From Aeribacillus composti (GTDB taxonomy: Bacteria > Bacillota > Bacilli > Bacillales > Aeribacillaceae), in NCBI RefSeq assembly GCF_007827555.1, contig NZ_VISS01000026.1, forward strand, positions 1 to 58,803: DNA of 58,803 nt, given 5' to 3'. The notes beneath the pieces were generated by a model. It was not told where the DNA came from. It was given only the letters and a program-made list of their open reading frames with translations, and ran no database searches. The position numbers were made by a program, and so were the translations under genes. Below are positions 54,421-58,803 of this stretch, piece by piece; position 1 is the stretch's first letter; each line of letters opens with the position of its first letter.

Positions 54421-55389
54421 TTATTTCGAAAACATTTCTTCTATTTCAGTTAAATCGCTCGTTTTTTCTAAAGCCACTAAAAGCTTTATTCTAGCTTTTT
54501 GCCCGTTTAATCCGTTCGAAAATATAACGCCAAGCTGTTTTAAATGTTTTCCTCCGCCCTGATAATCATAGACATCCTGCACAATGCCGTTAAAACATCG
54601 TGAGACAATGACGATCGGCACTTTCTTCTCAATAAGCCGTTTCATGCCGGGGACTAAAGCCGGCGGCAAATTTCCTTGCCCTAAAGCTTCAATGACGATT
54701 CCATCCGGATTCAGTCCTTCAACTGCTTCCATTATTTTTTCATCCATGCCTGCATACGCCTTTAAAAGGAGCACATGTTTAGAGATTTTCGTTATACTAT
54801 ATGTTTCTTTTCTTAACGGATAGTGATGAAATGCCAGAATTTTTTTGTTCACAATACCGATCGGTCCGTATTGCGGACTTTGGAATGTAGCGATATTGCT
54901 TGTATGCGTTTTTGTGACGTTTTTTGCTGTATGAATCTCGTCATTCATGACAACTAACACACCAAGGTTTTTCGCTTTGTCGGAAGCAGCAACTTTTATG
55001 GACATCAATAAATTATATAATCCGTCTGATCCGAGTTCATTATTTGACCTCATCGCACCCGTTACAACAACGGGGATGGGAAGGTCAAGAGTCAAATCTA
55101 AAAAATAAGCTGTTTCTTCTAAAGTATCCGTTCCATGAGTGACGACGACACCGTCGATGCTTCCATTTTTGGCATGATGTTCGATTTCTTTTTTAATTTC
55201 CAGCATTTCCTTAGGAGTTATATGCGGGGAAGGCAAGTTAAAAAGCTCTTTTACGATTGTTTGTACATTGTTTACATTCAATGAAAAATTTGTTAGAGGA
55301 TTGGACCCTTCTGGTCTCACTGCACCGCTTTGTTCATCTTCCAGCATTGAAATTGTACCGCCTGTATGTAAAATCAATACTTTCTTCAT
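54421..55389 (-). CDS. ansA: L-asparaginase, type I (AnsA-like)
   Basis: A 322-residue cytosolic enzyme hydrolysing asparagine to aspartate and ammonium. Both threonine motifs are present: LILHTGGTISM near residues 5-15 and VVTHGTDTLEETAYF near residues 82-96, with the later Lys in the GAMRSNNELGSDGLYNL region. AAAGGGAT precedes ATG 55389. There is no signal peptide. It stands alone here, without an aspartase gene, so it may not be strictly orthologous to the ansAB copy of B. subtilis. Confidence 0.92.
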   Translation of the reverse strand: MKKVLILHTGGTISMLEDEQSGAVRPEGSNPLTNFSLNVNNVQTIVKELFNLPSPHITPKEMLEIKKEIEHHAKNGSIDGVVVTHGTDTLEETAYFLDLTLDLPIPVVVTGAMRSNNELGSDGLYNLLMSIKVAASDKAKNLGVLVVMNDEIHTAKNVTKTHTSNIATFQSPQYGPIGIVNKKILAFHHYPLRKETYSITKISKHVLLLKAYAGMDEKIMEAVEGLNPDGIVIEALGQGNLPPALVPGMKRLIEKKVPIVIVSRCFNGIVQDVYDYQGGGKHLKQLGVIFSNGLNGQKARIKLLVALEKTSDLTEIEEMFSK

Positions 55390-55613
55390 CTTTTTATCCC
55401 TTTCATTAAAGTTTCATTTTTTCATGCTTATTTTTGATTTTCATTTTGTCATATACATGTTACCATTTTATCAAAAGGATGTTTTTAACAACTTACTGCT
55501 GCTCTAACATGAATCATCATTTCTCATTCTTTTATTTTGTTTTATTTTAAAAGGAACATTCTGATAAATCTATACATAAATAAGGAGATACTAGAAGAAA
55601 AGAGGCTGTCATT

Positions 55614-56285
55614 ATGATTGCGATTATTACAGCAGGCATTGCACCAGGGCTGGCAATACTTTCATATTTTTATTTGAAGGATCAATATGAAATGGAACCC
55701 CTTTACATGGTTGTTCGGACGTTTATTTTCGGTGCGCTGCTTGTTTTTCCAATTATGTTTATTGAATACGTTCTGGAAACAGAAAATGTATTTCCCTCTT
55801 CTTTTTTACAAGCTTTCTTTGCTTCGAGTTTATTGGAAGAGTTTTTTAAATGGTTTATTTTTTATTTTACAATTTACTCCCATTTTCATTTTGATGAACA
55901 TTACGATGGAATCGTTTATGGTGTGTCCATCTCTCTCGGCTTTGCGACATTGGAAAATATTTTATATTTAATTGCGAACGGTGTGGAGTTTGCATTCGGG
56001 CGCGCAATTTTTCCAGTCCCAAGCCATGCATTGTTCGGTGTCATCATGGGGTATTATTTAGGAAAAAGCAAATTTTCGAATGATAGGCTTAAAAAAAGAT
56101 GGCTCTTTTATTCTCTAGTTATTCCGTTTCTTTTGCACGGAACGTACAATTATATCTTGCTTTCCAATGAAGACTGGAAGTTTTGGGTCACTCCGTTTAT
56201 GGTGTTTTTATGGTGGTTTGGGCTTCATAAAGCAAAAAAAGCGCGCATGGTATACAAGCAAAATATCGAAACAATATCAGGATAA
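55614..56285 (+). CDS. prsW: PrsW intramembrane protease
   Basis: A 223-residue multi-pass protease that in B. subtilis starts cleavage of anti-sigma factor RsiW after antimicrobial peptide stress. Key motifs: [10 protein letters not shown] (catalytic Glu pair, near residue 76), [35 protein letters not shown] and [11 protein letters not shown] with conserved His residues. GAGG precedes ATG 55614. rsiW itself is not in the window. It is upstream of sleB-ypeB, as in B. subtilis. Confidence 0.94.
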   Translation: MIAIITAGIAPGLAILSYFYLKDQYEMEPLYMVVRTFIFGALLVFPIMFIEYVLETENVFPSSFLQAFFASSLLEEFFKWFIFYFTIYSHFHFDEHYDGIVYGVSISLGFATLENILYLIANGVEFAFGRAIFPVPSHALFGVIMGYYLGKSKFSNDRLKKRWLFYSLVIPFLLHGTYNYILLSNEDWKFWVTPFMVFLWWFGLHKAKKARMVYKQNIETISG

Positions 56286-56296
56286 AAAAATTTTTG

Positions 56297-56320
56297 AACC
56301 GGCATGAGCCGGTTTTTTTG
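56297..56320 (+). terminator. Terminator of prsW
   Basis: AACCGGC-ATGA-GCCGGTT followed by TTTTTG. Confidence 0.9.
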
Positions 56321-56383
56321 TTGTATAAAATGACATCTACTACAGAAAATACATGTAACGATATAAAGTGAGGAGGCATGATG

Positions 56384-57331
56384 ATGGGAAAAAACATGAA
56401 ATATCTGCTCGCAAACGCTTTTGTTTTAATCGTTTTTCTTATTCTTTCTAACAATCAGCTGCATGTTCATGCTTTTAGCGAACAAGTGATTCAGAGAGGT
56501 GCGACAGGTGATGATGTCATTGAACTGCAGGCAAGACTTCAATATAACGGATATTATCATGGGAAAATTGATGGGGTATATGGATGGAATACTTATTGGG
56601 CAGTTAGAAAATTTCAAAATAATTTCGGACTTAAAGAAGTAGATGGTTTAGTTGGTCCTGAAACAAAACAAAAGCTTATCAATACGACAAAATATTATAA
56701 ATCTTTTGTCCACGAACAAATTCGAAAAGGCAGAGACTTTACCCATTATGGCGGAGTGCCGCTAAAAATCCAAACAGCGCCTTCTGAGGAGCTGCGCGCA
56801 AAATGGCGGAAGCAAACCGAAAAAAATCTCGCAAAAAATGTACCGCCAAAAAAACAACAAGCTGGTCAGGCTGGACAAGGGCAAAAGCAGGCTGCTCCTA
56901 AACAGCAAGCAGCCCAAAATAAACAACAAACAGGGAAATCGGTACAGCCGATGGCGGTGAATATGCCTGGAGGCTTTTCACAAAATGACTTAAATCTTTT
57001 AGCCAATGCCGTTTACGGAGAAGCCCGCGGCGAGCCTTATATTGGTCAAGTAGCAATTGCGGCAGTAATTTTAAACCGACTGAACAGCCCGACATTTCCA
57101 AATACGGTTGCTGGTGTTATTTTTGAACCGGGTGCTTTTACAGCTGTCAGCGATGGACAAATATATTTGACACCAAATGAAACAGCGAGAAAAGCGGTGA
57201 TGGACGCCATTAACGGGTGGGATCCGACAGAAGAAGCTCTCTATTATTTCAATCCTGATACAGCAACAAGCCCATGGATATGGACGCGGCCGCAAATCAA
57301 GAAAATCGGAAAACACATATTCTGTGAATAG
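56384..57331 (+). CDS. sleB: Spore cortex-lytic enzyme SleB
   Basis: A 315-residue lytic transglycosylase that breaks cortex peptidoglycan at germination. A signal peptide covers about residues 1-30; a peptidoglycan-binding repeat follows at about 35-98 (GATGDDVIELQARLQYNGYYHGKIDG); then a Gln/Lys/Ala-rich linker (about 148-192); then the hydrolase_2 catalytic domain (about 205-315) with the active Glu in NAVYGEARGEPY. Of three ATG codons, 56384 is 7 bp from AGGAGG. Forespore (SigG) expression is expected, but no good promoter could be fixed. Confidence 0.95.
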   Translation: MGKNMKYLLANAFVLIVFLILSNNQLHVHAFSEQVIQRGATGDDVIELQARLQYNGYYHGKIDGVYGWNTYWAVRKFQNNFGLKEVDGLVGPETKQKLINTTKYYKSFVHEQIRKGRDFTHYGGVPLKIQTAPSEELRAKWRKQTEKNLAKNVPPKKQQAGQAGQGQKQAAPKQQAAQNKQQTGKSVQPMAVNMPGGFSQNDLNLLANAVYGEARGEPYIGQVAIAAVILNRLNSPTFPNTVAGVIFEPGAFTAVSDGQIYLTPNETARKAVMDAINGWDPTEEALYYFNPDTATSPWIWTRPQIKKIGKHIFCE

Positions 57332-57345
57332 TGAGGTGATTCAGT

Positions 57346-58689
57346 ATGCTTCGAGGATTATTAATCGGGCTGCTTACAGTGGCCTTAATCGGAACAGGCT
57401 ACTGGGGATATAAAGAGCATCAGGAAAAAAACGCCGTATTAATTCATGCAGAAAACAATTACCAGCGGGCTTTTCACGATCTAACCTATCAAGTGGATCT
57501 GCTTCATGACAAAATTGGCGAGACACTCGCCATGAATTCAAGAAAATCATTGTCACCGGCGCTGGCGGAAGTTTGGAGAATTACATCGGAAGCGCACAAT
57601 GATGTCGGCCAGCTTCCGTTAACTCTTTTACCTTTCAATAAAACAGAGGAATTTTTGTCAAATATTGGGAAATTTAGTTATCAAACAGCAGTGAGAGATT
57701 TAAACAAAGATCCGTTAACGGATCAAGAATATGAAACGTTAAAAAAATTGTATAAAAATGCAAAAGACATACAAGACGAATTGAGAAACGTCCAGCATTT
57801 AATCTTAAAAAACAATCTGCGCTGGATGGATGTTGAACTCGCACTAGCATCAGGGCAAAAACAAATGGACAATACGATCATTGATGGATTTAAAACGGTA
57901 GAAAAAAATGTTGAAGGCTATTCCGAAACTAATTTCGGTCCAACAGCAACAGCGCTGCAAAAGCCTAAAAAAGGATTTGAACAATTAACTGGAAAGGAAA
58001 TATCAGAGCAAGAAGCAAAACAAATCGCAAAACGATTTGCCCCTAAAAATGTAGAACGAGTAGATGTAACAACAAATGGTAAAGGATCAAACATTCAGTT
58101 TTACAGCATTACTATGCATGATAAAGGAAATAAACATGATGTTTATATGGATATCACGAAAAAAGGCGGTCATTTAATTTATTTATTGCACAACAGAGAT
58201 ATTAAACAACAAAAAATCAGCTTAAATGAAGCATCCAACCGAGCAACGGAATTTTTGAAAAAGCTAAAATTTAAGGATTTAGAGCTTTATGAGAGTGCAC
58301 AATATGACAACATTGGTGTTTTCACATTTGTTTCTAATTACAAAGGTGTACGTCTATATCCTGATGCAGTTCGTTTAAAGGTAGCGTTGGACAACGGAGA
58401 AATTATAGGTTATTCTGGACGTGATTATTTAGCAGCGCACAAAAAAAGAAATTTGCCGAAACCGGCTATTACAAAAGAAGAAGCAAAAAAATCAGTCCAT
58501 TCTAACGTTGAAATTCAGGAGGATCGATTAGCTGTTGTGACAAATGATGCCGGCGAAGAAGTGCTGTGCTATGAATTTTTAGGAACGATTGACCAAGACA
58601 CGTACCGCATTTTCATCAACGCAATGGACGGAACGGAAGAAAAAGTGGAAAAATTGCAAAGTGCTGAACCGTTATTCAGAGAAATTTAA
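57346..58689 (+). CDS. ypeB: YpeB, germination protein required for SleB
   Basis: A 447-residue spore protein needed for stability and localisation of SleB. An N-terminal membrane anchor lies at about 4-21. The N-terminal half is helical (about 25-210), the C-terminal half consists of repeated PepSY-type domains (SEQEAKQIAKRFAP, SLNEASNRATEFLKKL, TKEEAKKSVHSN). GAGGTGATT precedes ATG 57346, 14 bp after sleB; the two form an operon. Length matches the Bacillus protein. Confidence 0.94.
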   Translation: MLRGLLIGLLTVALIGTGYWGYKEHQEKNAVLIHAENNYQRAFHDLTYQVDLLHDKIGETLAMNSRKSLSPALAEVWRITSEAHNDVGQLPLTLLPFNKTEEFLSNIGKFSYQTAVRDLNKDPLTDQEYETLKKLYKNAKDIQDELRNVQHLILKNNLRWMDVELALASGQKQMDNTIIDGFKTVEKNVEGYSETNFGPTATALQKPKKGFEQLTGKEISEQEAKQIAKRFAPKNVERVDVTTNGKGSNIQFYSITMHDKGNKHDVYMDITKKGGHLIYLLHNRDIKQQKISLNEASNRATEFLKKLKFKDLELYESAQYDNIGVFTFVSNYKGVRLYPDAVRLKVALDNGEIIGYSGRDYLAAHKKRNLPKPAITKEEAKKSVHSNVEIQEDRLAVVTNDAGEEVLCYEFLGTIDQDTYRIFINAMDGTEEKVEKLQSAEPLFREI

Positions 58690-58747
58690 TCACAAAAAGG
58701 GGAGTCGATGTGTGAGTAAAATGTTTGTGGGAGAAATTCTTAGAATT

Positions 58748-58803
58748 CCCCGATGAGGGGGTTGGGAACGTAGGTTCGCAATCCCCCTCATCGGGGCCAC
58801 CAA
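58748..58803. repeat. Large inverted repeat at the right edge
   Basis: CCCCGATGAGGGGG (58748-58761) and CCCCCTCATCGGGG (58783-58796) form a perfect 14-bp GC-rich stem around a 21-base loop that contains GTAGGTTCGCAA; CCACCA follows the stem. The end resembles a tRNA 3' end but cannot fold as one. It may be the end of an IS200/IS605-type element or another structured element continuing outside the window. Confidence 0.5.

Noticed and set aside
56322-56354. SigG promoter before sleB (TGTATA near 56322)
   Set aside because: The best -10 candidate is 20 bp away and matches CATACTA poorly, so it was not called.
58748-58803. tRNA gene or tRNA 3' end at the right edge (GGTTCG and CCACCA)
   Set aside because: Counting back from CCA, the T loop would fall on AATCCCC instead of TTCnAnn, and no acceptor or anticodon arm is found; the long stem contradicts a tRNA fold.

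Overview
The window is a chromosomal segment of an endospore-forming member of the Bacillaceae, close to Bacillus subtilis in gene order. The evidence is sporulation loci in the Bacillus arrangement (spoIIM, dacF-spoIIAA-spoIIAB-sigF, spoVA, dacB-spmA-spmB, sleB-ypeB), the resABCDE, sigX-rsiX and rib operons, AGGAGG-type ribosome binding sites, many TTG/GTG starts, and recognisable SigA, SigE, SigG, SigH and SigX promoter motifs. The sequence does not fix the species.

Layout. 1-2.2 kb is accessory: a tandem pair of DUF1801 genes, large hairpins and an AT-rich membrane-linked methyltransferase. 2.4-3.2 kb holds a small yqkB/yqkC/DUF3886 cluster. 3.2-5.5 kb interrupts it with a repeat block and a divergent heme O synthase/TetR pair. 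5.5-14.4 kb runs yqkF, a small gene, nudF-yqxK (ADP-ribose pyrophosphatase and EndoQ-like nuclease), spoIIM, fur, yqzK-xerD and the nucleoside operon deoB-pupG-pdp. 14.6-21.1 kb is the forespore block dacF, spoIIA and spoVA. 21.2-24.2 kb has lysA, ypuA, ppiB and a small membrane peptide. 24.3-28.7 kb is the FMN-riboswitch-controlled rib operon with ribT. 28.7-33.9 kb has ypuF (opposite strand), scpAB, dacB-spmAB and rluB. 34-40 kb is resABC and resDE, 40-42.7 kb a cobalamin adenosyltransferase, sigX-rsiX and a small membrane protein. 42.6-46.3 kb has serA, a class I pyrophosphatase, a second FMN riboswitch with ribU, and ferredoxin. 46.5-54.2 kb is ypbB-recQ-ypbD-ypbE, ypbF, mecB, gudB and ypdA. 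54.2-58.7 kb has repeats, an asparaginase, prsW, sleB and ypeB. The window ends in an unexplained large inverted repeat.

How the genes work together. Several blocks serve sporulation: SpoIIM in engulfment, DacF, the SpoIIAA/SpoIIAB/SigF switch, SpoVA proteins for dipicolinate movement, DacB/SpmA/SpmB for cortex and core dehydration, and SleB/YpeB for cortex lysis. Riboflavin supply is handled by two FMN riboswitches, one over biosynthesis and one over the transporter. ResABC assembles cytochrome c under the ResDE two-component system. SigX appears to drive its own operon.

Most notable points: (1) the spoVA operon is spoVAA-spoVAB-spoVAD-spoVAF, with no spoVAC or spoVAE and almost no intergenic space where they would be; (2) the two FMN riboswitches share 69 identical consecutive bases including a normally variable arm; (3) the DUF1801 pair shows a conversion-like tract, 119 of 120 bases identical at the 5' ends against strongly diverged 3' halves; (4) a near-consensus SigX autoregulatory promoter; (5) mobile-element-like repeat blocks at 3.2, 54.2 and 58.75 kb. 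No wholly new multi-gene defence or biosynthetic system was found; most of the window is conserved Bacillus core genome.
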